From: Glycomyces sp. NRRL B-16210
Lineage (GTDB): Bacteria > Actinomycetota > Actinomycetes > Mycobacteriales > Micromonosporaceae
Direction of reading: 5' to 3'
DNA length: 64,000 nucleotides
NCBI RefSeq assembly: GCF_000719515.1
Contig: NZ_JOGR01000006.1
Span: forward strand, 186,001 to 250,000
Each line of letters opens with the position of its first letter. Position 1 is the first letter of the stretch. The translations under genes were made by a program, and so were the position numbers. The notes under the pieces were generated by a model that saw nothing but the letters and a program-made list of their open reading frames with translations, was not told the origin of the DNA and did not search any database. Below are positions 44,023-52,881 of this stretch, piece by piece.

Positions 44023-44622
44023 ATGGACAAGTTCACGACCCACACCGGGACCGCCGCGCCGCTGCGCCGCTCGAACGTCGACACCGACCAGATCATCCCG
44101 GCCGTCTACCTCAAGCGCGTCACCAAGACCGGCTTCGAGGACGGGCTGTTCGCCGAATGGCGCGAGGACGAGAAGTTCCTGCTCAACCAGCCCGAGTACC
44201 GCGACGCCACGATCCTGGTCACCGGCACCGAGTTCGGCACCGGCTCCTCTCGCGAGCACGCCGTCTGGGCCCTGAAGGACTACGGGTTCAAGGCCGTCAT
44301 CGCACCGCGATTCGGCGACATCTTCCGCGGCAACTCGCTCAAGAACGGTCTGTTGACTGTGGAGCTGCCCGAGGCGGCCGTCGAGGAGCTGTGGCTCCTC
44401 GCCGAGGTCCGCCCCGACGCGGAGGTCACCGTGGACCTCGTCGCCTGCGAAGTCCGTGCGGGGGACCGCACCTGGGGCTTCGAGTTCGACGAGTTCCTGC
44501 GCTGGCGGATGATGGAGGGCCTCGACGACGTGGCGCTGACCCTGCGCGACGAGGACAAGATCGCGGCCTTCGAATCGAACCGGGATGCTTGGCGGCCTAG
44601 GACTCTCCCCGCGGCGGTCTAG
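44023..44622 (+). CDS. leuD: 3-Isopropylmalate dehydratase small subunit
   Basis: 199 residues, the swivelling domain of isopropylmalate isomerase. RRSNVDTDQIIPAVYLKRV and GTEFGTGSSREHAVWALKDYG are diagnostic. AAGGAAGGCCAAGGA precedes the ATG. A perfect hairpin follows 34 bases after the stop. Confidence 0.97.
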   Translation: MDKFTTHTGTAAPLRRSNVDTDQIIPAVYLKRVTKTGFEDGLFAEWREDEKFLLNQPEYRDATILVTGTEFGTGSSREHAVWALKDYGFKAVIAPRFGDIFRGNSLKNGLLTVELPEAAVEELWLLAEVRPDAEVTVDLVACEVRAGDRTWGFEFDEFLRWRMMEGLDDVALTLRDEDKIAAFESNRDAWRPRTLPAAV

Positions 44623-44656
44623 CGTCCGCATTCCGATCCAGTTAGCCCTCACGTAC

Positions 44657-44683
44657 GGAGCCGGTGGCGTCGCCACCGGCTCC
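44657..44683 (+). terminator. Terminator after leuCD
   Basis: Perfect 13-bp arms GGAGCCGGTGGCG and complement with one central base. No U-tract. Confidence 0.85.
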
Positions 44684-44783
44684 AGGCGTGTTCGGGTCCC
44701 TCCCAACGGGGTTGCGAGCGTCGATTTCGGGCACCCGAATAAAAATTCCCTGCGACACAACGGGTCTATTTTCGCGGAAACAG

Positions 44784-44812
44784 TTGCGTTCGCTTTCGAA
44801 ACGTCATAACGT
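44784..44812 (+). promoter_or_regulatory. Promoter of hupB
   Basis: TTGCGT (44784-44789), a 17-bp spacer and TAACGT (44807-44812) in an AT-rich stretch, giving a 5' leader of about 44 bases with GGGAGGGTAGGAC before the GTG. Confidence 0.7.
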
Positions 44813-44862
44813 GCGCTTAACAAGCTGGTATGGCTCCAGAACTTATCGGGAGGGTAGGACTC

Positions 44863-45423
44863 GTGAACAAGGCAGAGTTCGTTGATCGGATCGCCGCTCG
44901 CACTGGCGACCGGACCGCTGCGAAAGAAGTCGTCGATGTGGCGATCGACGAGATACAGCGCGCGGTGGTGAAAGGGGAGAAAGTCTCCTTCGCCGGTTTC
45001 GGCGTCTTCGAGAAGCGCCAACGCGCCGCTCGCATGGCGCGCAACCCGCGCACCGGAGAAGCGGTGAAGGTCAAGAAGACCGTGGTCCCGGCGTTCCGAC
45101 CCGGCACGGGCTTCAAGGAGCTCGTCACCGGCAAGCGCAAGGCCGCGAAGTCGGCTTCGGCCGCCAAGAAGGCCGCGGCCGCGAAGAAGACGGCGGCCAA
45201 GAAGACCACTGCGAAGAAGTCGGCCGCCAAGAAGACCACGCGCGCCGCCTCCACCGGCAGCCGCTCGGTCGCCACAGGTCGCGTGGCGGCCAAGAAGAGC
45301 ACGGCGAAGAAGACCACGGCCAAGAAGACGGCCGCGGCGAAGAAGGCCGTGCGCAAGACCACGGCGAAGCCGGCCGCGAAGAAGACGGCGGCGAAGAAGA
45401 CCACGAAGCGCGGACGCAGCTGA
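44863..45423 (+). CDS. hupB: HU-type nucleoid protein with Lys/Ala-rich tail (HupB)
   Basis: 186 residues from GTG. Residues 1-90 are the HU fold (NKAEFVDRIAARTGDRTAAK...VSFAGFGVFEKRQRAARMARNPRTGEAVKVKKT). Residues 91-186 are a histone H1-like tail of AAKK/TAKK repeats. Actinobacterial HupB compacts DNA and is acetylated and methylated on this tail. An upstream in-frame ATG at 44830 is disfavoured because GGGAGG and AGGAC point to the GTG. Confidence 0.95.
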   Translation: MNKAEFVDRIAARTGDRTAAKEVVDVAIDEIQRAVVKGEKVSFAGFGVFEKRQRAARMARNPRTGEAVKVKKTVVPAFRPGTGFKELVTGKRKAAKSASAAKKAAAAKKTAAKKTTAKKSAAKKTTRAASTGSRSVATGRVAAKKSTAKKTTAKKTAAAKKAVRKTTAKPAAKKTAAKKTTKRGRS

Positions 45424-45425
45424 TG

Positions 45426-45452
45426 CCGTGCCCCGAACGGTTCGGGGCACGG
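45426..45452 (+). terminator. Terminator after hupB
   Basis: Perfect 12-bp arms CCGTGCCCCGAA and complement around CGG, 2 bases after the stop. Confidence 0.88.
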
Positions 45453-45480
45453 TGGAGCACCCGTCCGACACGCACGGGGA

Positions 45481-45511
45481 GAGGGCATTCAGGGGCCGCC
45501 TGAATGCCCTC
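45481..45511. terminator. Second hairpin between hupB and the alditol oxidase gene
   Basis: Perfect 13-bp arms GAGGGCATTCAGG and complement around GGCCG, 55 bases before the convergent oxidase stop. It may be the terminator for the minus strand. Confidence 0.75.
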
Positions 45512-45566
45512 GTTGCATTCCCGGGAAGGCTCGGCCGGGCCGCCGCCGAAGCGCCGGCGCCGATGC

Positions 45567-46847
45567 CTAAAGCGCCGCGCCGCCGAAGACGGCTGAGGAG
45601 AAGCGATTGGCGAACTTCCCCTCTGGATCGACGCGTTCGCGTAGTTTCTCGAAGTCGCCCATTCGCGGATAACGCGAACGGACTTCGCCAATCGGCATTG
45701 AAAACAATTTGCCCCAATGCGGCCTTGCGTCGAACGGCGCCAGTGTCTCCTCAAGCGCGAGCATGACCGGTCGCACCGCCGCGAAGTCGCTCACCCAAGT
45801 GAAATGCAGCCCCACCGTGTCGCGCCCGTATGACGGGGAGAGCCACAGTTCGTCCGCCGCCATGGTGCGGATCTCGCTGATCTGCGTGACCGGGCCGAGC
45901 CGCTCGCCGATGGACGCGAGCGCCGCGATGGCCGCCGGAGCGTCGGCGCGGTCGATCAGGTACTCCGACTGGAGCTCGTCGCCGGCGCTCGGAGTGAACT
46001 CGGCCTTGAAGTGCGCCAGGCGCTCGTTCCAAGGGCCCGTCTGGCCCTGCTGGACCGTGCACGCGGCCGGGTCCATGCCCGGCACGGGGTGGCGCGGCCC
46101 GTCGGCCAGCGGCGCCCCGTACCAGTTCGCCTGCGGGAACGGGTGGGTCTGGTCGGCGGTGCGCTGCTTGACCCAGAACTGGAAGGCCGGATCGGCGCCC
46201 CACGGCGTGAACAGGCTCGTGGAGTAGGCCGCCGAGGTGAGCTCGTCGAAGTGCGCCGTGACCGCTTCCAAGCCCAGGCCGTCGTAGACGTACTGGCGCA
46301 TCTCGAAGCCCGCCACCAGGTCCAGGGTTACCGCGTGGACGACGCCCAAGGACCCCAGGTGGACCACCGAGCCGGGGAAGTCCTCGTCGCCGCGGGCGAC
46401 GGTCCGCAGTTCGCCGTCGGGGCCGATGAACTCGATCGCGGCGACGGCCGTGGCGAGGTTCCCGTTGGCGTTCCCCGAGCCGTGCGTGCCGGTCGCGATC
46501 GACCCGGCGACCGAGATGTGCGGCAGCGACGCCATGTTGTGGAGGCCGAAGCCGGCCCGGTGCACCGCCGCGCCCAAGGCCGCGTAGGTGAGCCAGCCGG
46601 AGGCGCGCACGGTCCCGTTGAGCGCGTCGATCTGGGCCTCGGGCTGGATGCCGGTGAGCGAGAGCATGACCGCATCGGTGGCCGCGATCGTGTTGAACGA
46701 GTGGCCCGAGCCGAGCACCCGCAGGCTCGGGGCGGCGGCCACGACGGCCCGCGCCTCGTCGAGCGTGGCGGGCTGCTCGAAGCGGCTGGGGGAGAAGCGG
46801 ATGTTCCCGGCCCAGTTGTGAAGGTCGGTGGGGGCGCGGTCCGGCAC
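45567..46847 (-). CDS. xyoA: FAD-dependent alditol (xylitol/sorbitol) oxidase
   Basis: 426 residues from GTG with GAGGTAGG upstream. The protein closely resembles Streptomyces AldO along its length: NWAGNIRFS, VLGSGHSFNTIA (His for covalent FAD), NMASLPHISVAGSIATGTHGSG, EFTPSAGDELQSEYL and the C-terminal ARPHWGKLF. AldO oxidises the terminal alcohol of xylitol or sorbitol to aldose with release of H2O2. It stands alone, convergent with hupB. Confidence 0.92.
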   Translation of the reverse strand: MPDRAPTDLHNWAGNIRFSPSRFEQPATLDEARAVVAAAPSLRVLGSGHSFNTIAATDAVMLSLTGIQPEAQIDALNGTVRASGWLTYAALGAAVHRAGFGLHNMASLPHISVAGSIATGTHGSGNANGNLATAVAAIEFIGPDGELRTVARGDEDFPGSVVHLGSLGVVHAVTLDLVAGFEMRQYVYDGLGLEAVTAHFDELTSAAYSTSLFTPWGADPAFQFWVKQRTADQTHPFPQANWYGAPLADGPRHPVPGMDPAACTVQQGQTGPWNERLAHFKAEFTPSAGDELQSEYLIDRADAPAAIAALASIGERLGPVTQISEIRTMAADELWLSPSYGRDTVGLHFTWVSDFAAVRPVMLALEETLAPFDARPHWGKLFSMPIGEVRSRYPRMGDFEKLRERVDPEGKFANRFSSAVFGGAAL

Positions 46848-47054
46848 TGGTGCCTACCTCCTTGTACGCGCACGACGGCGCTCGAATCCGATGGCGGACG
46901 CAACACTAGCGCGCGAAAGCGTGTTCAGAGGGTCGGACGGCCCCGCACGCTGCGAAGGGCCCGATCCGCGCCGCCTCGATCACCGCGGGCGCCGCGGGTC
47001 TCGCGGCCGCGAGACCGCGCTCCGCCATCGCTCACGCCGAATCGCCGACCGATC

Positions 47055-47939
47055 TCAGAGCCGTTCGACGCCCACGAGCTTCTGGCCCGACAGCGACAGC
47101 ACCCACGCCTCACCGGGACGCGTCGACACGTCCGGGGTCTCCAGCCCGTCCTCGTCGGCCAGGATCGCCACCGTGTCGCAGATGACCTCGGGCTCGGCGC
47201 AGACGATCGCCGCACCGCCGCCCCCAGCCAGCTCGCGCACCTGCGCGCTGGAGCGCACCGGATTGCGTTCGTGCGCCTCGGCGTCGAACGCCGAGTCCCC
47301 GGTGACCCCGCACCGCACCGCCTGCGCGATCGGCTCCACCGTCTGCACGCTCGCCCGCCCCGTGGCGCTGTAGGCCCGGTCCGGCTGGTACAGCGAGGCC
47401 AAGGCCGCCAACCGCACCGCCTGGTCCTGCCCGCGCGCGCTCAGCGGCCGCGTCACCTCGGGCCCGCCCCAGGACCGCTCGACCTCCGCCGGAGCGACCA
47501 GCAGCACCGTCGCCGTCACCGCCGGCAGCGCGGCGAACGTCTTGAGCACCTCCTGGTCCCGCGGGCGCGTCAGCGCCTCCCGGGCCTCGGCCAGCGTCAG
47601 CCACCGCCGCGCGCCGATCTCGTCGTCCGCCGTGAACGCCGCGTCGGGCTTCTCGGTGCGCATCGACCAGTAGTCGACGTACTTGAACACGTCCCCGGCC
47701 GGGTTCGACAGGACGTACGAGGGCCGGCACAGCCACATCTGCGGGATGACCGGGATGCCGGTCTCCTCCTCGACCTCGCGGCACGCCGCGGTGAGCGCGT
47801 GCTCGCCGGGGTCGAGCTTGCCCTTGGGCAGCGACCAGTTCCCCACCAGGGGCCGCCACACCGCGACCAGTTCGATCAGTCCGCGTTCGCCGTTGCGCCA
47901 CAACAGGCCGCCCGCCGCGGCCACCCGCCGCCCACTCAC
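47055..47939 (-). CDS. MutT1-like Nudix hydrolase fused to a degenerate histidine-phosphatase domain
   Basis: 294 residues from GTG. The Nudix box GKLDPGEHALTAACREVEEETGI (40-62) is intact, so 8-oxo-dGTP or related nucleotides could be cleaved. Residues 140-294 align with the histidine-phosphatase half of MutT1, including RPLSARGQDQAVRLA and AYSATGRASVQTVEPIAQA. Where the catalytic Arg-His pair should be (LLVRHA), the sequence is LLVAPA (Ala149-Pro150), so phosphatase activity is almost certainly lost. Confidence 0.88.
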   Translation of the reverse strand: MSGRRVAAAGGLLWRNGERGLIELVAVWRPLVGNWSLPKGKLDPGEHALTAACREVEEETGIPVIPQMWLCRPSYVLSNPAGDVFKYVDYWSMRTEKPDAAFTADDEIGARRWLTLAEAREALTRPRDQEVLKTFAALPAVTATVLLVAPAEVERSWGGPEVTRPLSARGQDQAVRLAALASLYQPDRAYSATGRASVQTVEPIAQAVRCGVTGDSAFDAEAHERNPVRSSAQVRELAGGGGAAIVCAEPEVICDTVAILADEDGLETPDVSTRPGEAWVLSLSGQKLVGVERL

Positions 47940-48127
47940 GACCGCGCCCCGTTCACGACAGTGCCTCGTTCCACGACAGCGCTCCGTTCAAGACCCGTCC
48001 CGCCCACGCCTCATACGGTACTGTGGCGCACCCAATAGCGGGAACCGCGCCACTCGTGCGAAGGACTCCGATGCGGTGGCGGGAAACCCCATTCCGGTCC
48101 GAACCGCGACGAAACCCCCGCGGCCGC

Positions 48128-48337
48128 TTAGGAGTGCATCGTGAGGATGCGGACGGCGACCACCTTTCCCCCGGCGTCGCAGTCGAATGCGACCCGCTGC
48201 CCCGGGCGCAGGAAGCGCAGCCCGGAGACGTCGAAGGCCGCCGCGTCGAAGGCGACGCGGCGGCCCGCATTGTCAGTGCCGTCGAGGACGATCTCGCCGG
48301 AGCGGTCCTCGTTGAATGTCGCGACGGTGCCCTGCAT
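48128..48337 (-). CDS. Small cold-shock-like (OB-fold) protein
   Basis: 69 residues starting MQGTVATFNEDRSGEIVLDG; the pattern GTV..F....G.I.L..G...FD..AF...GLR.LRPGQRV matches a divergent actinobacterial cold-shock-domain family. The classical RNP aromatic residues are largely missing, so nucleic-acid binding may differ from CspA. ATG at 48337 is chosen because it starts the first strand; TTG at 48355 is possible. Confidence 0.72.
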   Translation of the reverse strand: MQGTVATFNEDRSGEIVLDGTDNAGRRVAFDAAAFDVSGLRFLRPGQRVAFDCDAGGKVVAVRILTMHS

Positions 48338-48385
48338 GGTCCCAGCTTGGACCAAGACCGGCCCGAACGCCAGGGGGACGGGCCG

Positions 48386-48613
48386 TCAGCGGCGGATCTC
48401 GGGGCGGTTGCCGCCGCCCAGCGCCTTCTTGGCCTTGACCCCGAGCCAGATCAGGCCGCCGACGACGCCGACGAACACCGCGAGGCCGAAGGCGAAGGAA
48501 AGCACGCCGCTGATCGCGCCGAGGGCGAACTGGACCACGTTCACGACGATGATGAGGGCCAGGACCGCCCCGCCGAACAGGGCCGCGAGCCAGCCGAAGA
48601 GACGCCAGTTCAT
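48386..48613 (-). CDS. Small two-helix membrane protein
   Basis: 75 residues with two hydrophobic helices (about 7-28 and 34-58) and a basic tail (KAKKALGGGNRPEIRR). No family recognised. ATG at 48613 follows CGGAGTG. A 17-bp palindrome at 48684 lies upstream and may regulate it. Confidence 0.65.
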   Translation of the reverse strand: MNWRLFGWLAALFGGAVLALIIVVNVVQFALGAISGVLSFAFGLAVFVGVVGGLIWLGVKAKKALGGGNRPEIRR

Positions 48614-48683
48614 GTCACTCACTCCGAGTCGGGTCGAAAGTTCGAGCCGACACTCCGTCGGCGCGTTAGATGTCATTGTGACT

Positions 48684-48700
48684 CTATGATGACATCATAG
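48684..48700. promoter_or_regulatory. 17-bp palindrome CTATGATG-A-CATCATAG
   Basis: Perfect 8-bp arms around one base, in the 401-bp divergent gap 48614-49014. The TGATGACATCA core resembles GntR-type operators. A second short palindrome, AGTGCA-A-TGCACT, lies at 48863-48875, overlapping a possible -10 box TAGAGT (48860-48865) for the acyltransferase operon. No gene is supported in the gap. Confidence 0.5.
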
Positions 48701-49014
48701 TGGAAGGGGCGCAACCCTCGGGCGCCGCGGGCCGCCGGTCGGGGCTCGCCGCGCGCGCGGCGTGTACCTGGGAGTTCACTTGGCGTATCGCCTCACCGGC
48801 GCCGATGGGTCGAACCCCACCTCCGGCTTCCCGTCGCGGGCGCGGCCCGGGCCGGGCGTTAGAGTGCAATGCACTGACGATCCGTACACAACGGCACGGG
48901 CCGAGCCGACGGACGGCTCGCGCGCGTCGCAGAACAGGGCCGGCCCACGGCCCGCAGGCGCGCCGGGACCGCCCCGCGGCCCCGGACGGCCCCGCCGAGA
49001 AAGAGAGTCATCAG

Positions 49015-49878
49015 GTGACCGAGCCGACGCCCGTGGCGCAGTACACCGGCCGCCGCCGCGGTGGCGAACCCATGTCCCCGTTCATCCACGTCTGCGGCAA
49101 CCTCGCGAAAGGCGTGATCCTCGCGCTCTCCAAACGCGACTGGGGCGGCATGGAGCACATCCCGCTCTCCGGCCCGGTGATCCTGGTGTGGAACCACTAC
49201 TCGGACATCGACCCGCTCGTGGTCGTCCACTACGTGCTCAACGCCGGACGCCACCCCCGCTTCCTCCTCAAGGAGTCGCTCGTCAAGATCCCCGTGCTGG
49301 GCCCGATCATCAAGTCCACCGGGCAGATCCCGGTCAAGCGCGGCAGCGCCGACGCCGCCGACGCCCTCCGGGTGATGTCCGAGCAGCTCGAACAGGGCCG
49401 CACCGTCGTCATGTCCCCCGAGGGCACGGTCACCAAGGAGCCCGACCACTGGCCCATGCGCGGCAAGACCGGCGTGGCCCGCCTCGCCCTGGAGACCGGG
49501 GCCCCCGTCGTGCCCATCGTCCAATGGGGAGCGCTCGGCATCCACGACCGCCGCCGCAGCCCCAAGTTCAAGCTCGGCCGCAAACCTGTGACCGTCAGGG
49601 CCCTCCCGGCCGTGGACCTCTCCGAATGGCGCGGAGGGGAGGCCACCCGCGCGGACCTCATCGCCGCGACCGACCGCATCATGGAGACCCTGCGCGACGG
49701 CCTCGCCCAGATCCGCGGCGAGGAGCCGCCGCCGGGCCTGTTCGACCTCCGCAAGCAGCGCGCCGAGACGCCGGACGGCACCGCCTCGGACAGCGTTGCC
49801 TCGGACGGCACTGCCTCTGACAGCGCCCCGCGCCCCGCCGACCAGGACCGCCGCGAAGAAAGCGAGCCGAGCGAGTGA
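49015..49878 (+). CDS. PlsC-like 1-acyl-sn-glycerol-3-phosphate acyltransferase
   Basis: 287 residues from GTG. The acyltransferase block I motif is NHYSDIDP (His-x4-Asp), followed by GQIPVKRGS, VMSPEGTVTKE and VVPIVQWGA. The enzyme adds an acyl chain to lysophosphatidate, making phosphatidic acid. The tail (about 250-287) contains tandem ASD(S/G)-type repeats. Its stop overlaps the gpsA GTG (GTGA), linking phospholipid synthesis genes. Confidence 0.88.
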   Translation: MTEPTPVAQYTGRRRGGEPMSPFIHVCGNLAKGVILALSKRDWGGMEHIPLSGPVILVWNHYSDIDPLVVVHYVLNAGRHPRFLLKESLVKIPVLGPIIKSTGQIPVKRGSADAADALRVMSEQLEQGRTVVMSPEGTVTKEPDHWPMRGKTGVARLALETGAPVVPIVQWGALGIHDRRRSPKFKLGRKPVTVRALPAVDLSEWRGGEATRADLIAATDRIMETLRDGLAQIRGEEPPPGLFDLRKQRAETPDGTASDSVASDGTASDSAPRPADQDRREESEPSE

Positions 49879-50894
49879 GAGCAGCCGTCATGGGGGCCGG
49901 TTCCTGGGGGACCGTGTTCGCCAAGATCCTCGCCGACGCCGGGACGCCCACCGTCCTGTGGGCCCGGCGGGCGTCGGTGGCCGAGGCCGTCAACGACCGC
50001 CACCGCAACCCCGACTACTTCCCCGACATCGAGCTGCCCGCGCTCGTCTCGGCCACCGCCGACGCCGCCGAGGCCCTGCGCGGGGCCGACCTCGTGGTCC
50101 TGTCGGTCCCCAGCCAGACCCTGCGCGGCAACCTCGCCGACTGGTCCGGGCGCCTGGAGCCCACCGCGACCCTCCTGAGCCTCATGAAGGGCATCGAACT
50201 GGGCACCACCGAGCGCATGACCGAGGTCATCGCGAGCGCCACCGGCGCGCCCCAGTCGCGCATCGCGGTCCTGTCGGGCCCCAACCTCGCCCGCGAGATC
50301 GCCGAGGAGCAGCCCACCGCCTCGGTCGTCGCGTGCATCGACCACGGCCGGGCCGTGGACGTCCAGAAGGCCGTCACCACCGCCTACTTCCGCCCGTACA
50401 CGAACACCGACGTGGTCGGCTGCGAACTCGGCGGCGCGGTCAAGAACGTCATCGCCCTCGCCTACGGCATGGCCGCCGGGATGGGCATGGGCGACAACAC
50501 CAAGGCCACCATCATCACCCGCGGCCTGGCCGAGACCACCCGCCTGGGGCTGCGCCTGGGCGCCGACCCGACCACCTTCGCCGGCCTCGCCGGCCTCGGC
50601 GACCTGGTCGCCACCTGCTCCTCACCCCTGTCGCGCAACCACACCTTCGGCGAGCAGCTGGGCCTGGGCGCGACCCTCGAAGAGGCCGCCCGGGTCACCA
50701 GGCAGACCGCCGAGGGCGTCAAGAGCTGCCGGTCGATCACCGACCTCGCCCGCAAGGTCGGCGTCGAGATGCCCATCTGCGACGCCGTCGAGCGGGTCTG
50801 CCACGAAGGACTCGACCCCAGAGCCGCGGTCGCCGAACTCATGGGGCGCGAGACCAAACCAGAAACCGACAGTTTGAGGTCCGAGAATGATTAA
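49875..50894 (+). CDS. gpsA: NAD(P)H-dependent glycerol-3-phosphate dehydrogenase
   Basis: 339 residues. It reduces dihydroxyacetone phosphate to sn-glycerol 3-phosphate, the substrate for the acyltransferases. VMGAGSWGTVFAKIL is the nucleotide loop; LSGPNLAREIAEEQPTA, ELGGAVKNVIALAYGM (catalytic Lys) and GDNTKATIITRGL are diagnostic. It overlaps the genes on both sides. Confidence 0.96.
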   Translation: MRAAVMGAGSWGTVFAKILADAGTPTVLWARRASVAEAVNDRHRNPDYFPDIELPALVSATADAAEALRGADLVVLSVPSQTLRGNLADWSGRLEPTATLLSLMKGIELGTTERMTEVIASATGAPQSRIAVLSGPNLAREIAEEQPTASVVACIDHGRAVDVQKAVTTAYFRPYTNTDVVGCELGGAVKNVIALAYGMAAGMGMGDNTKATIITRGLAETTRLGLRLGADPTTFAGLAGLGDLVATCSSPLSRNHTFGEQLGLGATLEEAARVTRQTAEGVKSCRSITDLARKVGVEMPICDAVERVCHEGLDPRAAVAELMGRETKPETDSLRSEND

Positions 50895-51948
50895 ACCGAC
50901 CGTCGCCGTGTTCTTCGGCGGGCGCAGCGTGGAGCAGCCCGTCTCGTGCGCGTCCGGTTCCGGTGTCGCCAAAGCACTCCGCGAGCGCGGGTACGAGGTC
51001 GCCACCATCGGCATCACGCGCTCGGGCGAGTGGGTGGAGCTCGACCCGGACGCCGCGTTCGCCATCGAGTCCGCCGAGGCCCTGCCCGAGATCACCGCCG
51101 AGGCCGGCAAGGCCGTCGCCGTGGACCTCGGCCCGGGCGCGCGACCGATCGCCGACGTCCTCTTCCCGGTCCTCCACGGCCCCTTCGGCGAGGACGGCAC
51201 CATCCAGGGCCTGTTCGAGATGGCCGGGACCCCGTACGTGGGCTCGGGCGTGCTCTCCAGCTCCCTGTGCATGGACAAGGAGTTCTCGAAGCGCCTCCTC
51301 GCCGCCGAGCTCGTCCCGCAGGGCGCGTTCGCGGTCCTCAAGCCCGGCGAGGAGCTCGACACCGAGGCCGTCATCGCGAAGCTCGGCCTGCCGATCTTCG
51401 TCAAGCCCGCCCGCGCCGGCTCCAGTCTCGGCATCAGCAAGGTCGACTCCGGCGCCGAACTCGCCGAGGCGGTCGCGAAGGCCCGCCAGGTCGACGACAA
51501 GGTCGTCTTCGAGGCGGCGTTCGAGAACGCCCGCGAGATCGAGATGGGCGTCCTGGAGACCCCCGAGGGCGACCTCGAGGTGACCTTCCCGCTCGAGGTG
51601 CTCGCCAAGGGCGAGGACGGCTGGTTCGACTTCGAGGCGAAGTACCTCGACAACCCCGAGCCGTTCAACCTGCGCCCCGACTACCCCGAGGGCGTCGCCG
51701 AGCAGGCGCAGGCCCTCGCCCGCAAGGTCTTCCGGCTCCTGGACTGCCGCGACCTCGCCCGCGTGGACTGCTTCCTCGGCGAGGACGGCGTGGTCTACCT
51801 CAACGAGGTGAACACCATGCCGGGCATGACGCCGATGAGCGGCGTCCCGCAGGCCTTCGCCGCGGCGGGGACCTCCTACGGCGAGCTCGTGGAGCGCCTG
51901 GTCACTCTCGCGGCGGCCCGGGTGGGCGACGCGAAGGACGCCGCGTAA
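50887..51948 (+). CDS. ddl: D-alanine-D-alanine ligase
   Basis: 353 residues, an ATP-grasp ligase producing the peptidoglycan dipeptide D-Ala-D-Ala. VAVFFGGRSVEQPVSCAS replaces the more usual SSEHxVS but keeps the Glu. FVKPARAGSSLGISKV, VYLNEVNTMPGMTPMS are ATP- and substrate-site motifs. GAGGTCCGAGA lies upstream of the ATG inside gpsA. Confidence 0.95.
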   Translation: MIKPTVAVFFGGRSVEQPVSCASGSGVAKALRERGYEVATIGITRSGEWVELDPDAAFAIESAEALPEITAEAGKAVAVDLGPGARPIADVLFPVLHGPFGEDGTIQGLFEMAGTPYVGSGVLSSSLCMDKEFSKRLLAAELVPQGAFAVLKPGEELDTEAVIAKLGLPIFVKPARAGSSLGISKVDSGAELAEAVAKARQVDDKVVFEAAFENAREIEMGVLETPEGDLEVTFPLEVLAKGEDGWFDFEAKYLDNPEPFNLRPDYPEGVAEQAQALARKVFRLLDCRDLARVDCFLGEDGVVYLNEVNTMPGMTPMSGVPQAFAAAGTSYGELVERLVTLAAARVGDAKDAA

Positions 51949-52131
51949 CCTGGTCGTGAGCTTTGCCCCCCGGTTCGGGAGGCGAAGCGACCGCATCACC
52001 GTGTGCGCGCCAGGCCCCGCAGCCATGCGGGTGCAATCCTGAGCGCGCTACACTCACGCGTTTCCGCAGGTCGGAGACGTACTCTGCCTCGGATCTCCTT
52101 CGAGGCGACGCATGAATTACTGGAGAGATCA

Positions 52132-52737
52132 TTGCAAGCTAAGGCGAAAGTCAAGCTTTCCCGATCCCTCGGCATCGCTCTGACGCCGAAGGCCGCCAAG
52201 TACATGGAGCGCCGTCCCTACCCTCCGGGGCAGCACGGCCGCGGCCGCAAGAAGGAATCGGACTACAAGAACCAGCTCGTCGAGAAGCAGCGTCTGCGCG
52301 CGCAGTACAACATCTCTGAGCGCCAGCTGCGCAACGCCTACGCCGAGGCCGTGCGCCGCACCGGCAAGACCGGTGAGAACCTGGTCTCGCTGCTCGAATC
52401 CCGCCTGGACGCCTTCGTGCTCCGCGCCGGCTTCGCCCGCACGATCTACCAGGCCCGGCAGTTCGTCAACCACGGCCACTTCACCGTGAACGGCCGCAAG
52501 GTCGACATCGCCTCCTACCGGCTCAAGGCCGGCGACTTCGTGCAGGTGCGCAAGAAGTCCCGCGCCACCACGCCGTTCCAGCTCGCCGCCGCCGGCGCGT
52601 GGGCGGGCGAGACGACCCCGGCCTACATCGAGTCGCACCTCGAGGGCCTCATCGCCCGCTTCCTGGCGGTGCCCGAGCGCAAGCAGATCCCCGTGATCTG
52701 CGACGAGCAGCTCATCGTCGAGTACTACTCGAAGTAA
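52132..52737 (+). CDS. rpsD: 30S ribosomal protein S4
   Basis: 201 residues from TTG behind CTGGAGAG. The protein is the Streptomyces-like, cysteine-free form (KVKLSRSLGIALTPKAAKY, then RRPYPPGQHGRGRKKESDYK) with the S4 RNA-binding domain (ESRLDAFVLRAGFARTIYQARQFVNHG). It nucleates 30S assembly and usually autoregulates. Here it lies upstream of infA behind its own leader with a TACACT -10 box (52049-52054), not between rpsK and rpoA. Confidence 0.95.
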   Translation: MQAKAKVKLSRSLGIALTPKAAKYMERRPYPPGQHGRGRKKESDYKNQLVEKQRLRAQYNISERQLRNAYAEAVRRTGKTGENLVSLLESRLDAFVLRAGFARTIYQARQFVNHGHFTVNGRKVDIASYRLKAGDFVQVRKKSRATTPFQLAAAGAWAGETTPAYIESHLEGLIARFLAVPERKQIPVICDEQLIVEYYSK

Positions 52738-52759
52738 AGCCTGAGCGAGCATCGCCGGA

Positions 52760-52802
52760 TGCCGCCGCCCGCCGGTCCCCGGACCGATCCGCGGCGGCGG
52801 CA
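52760..52802 (+). terminator. Terminator after rpsD
   Basis: TGCCGCCGCC/GGCGGCGGCA (10 bp) with an inner GGTCC/GGACC hairpin. It separates rpsD from the infA operon. Confidence 0.75.
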
Positions 52803-52867
52803 CCCGGCGCCCGCGTCCGCACAGTGCCCTCTGTCACGGTCAACCCCCTGGTAGGCGGTATTGGGAC

Positions 52868-52881
52868 GCGAGTAGACTCGC
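52868..52881 (+). promoter_or_regulatory. Inverted repeat at the probable infA-operon promoter
   Basis: GCGAGT-AG-ACTCGC contains TAGACT (52873-52878), a good -10 box without a clear -35. The leader to infA would be about 185 bases, long enough for regulatory structure. No gene is supported in 52803-53068. Confidence 0.4.

Noticed and set aside
45125..45423. The AAGAAG-rich stretch as a tandem DNA repeat or CRISPR-like array
   Set aside because: It encodes the Lys/Ala tail of HupB; the periodicity comes from the protein, with no constant spacers.
49770..49850. Tandem ASDS-type repeat at the end of the acyltransferase gene as a phase-variation tract
   Set aside because: Only two or three imperfect copies in codon phase; length changes would not shift the frame.
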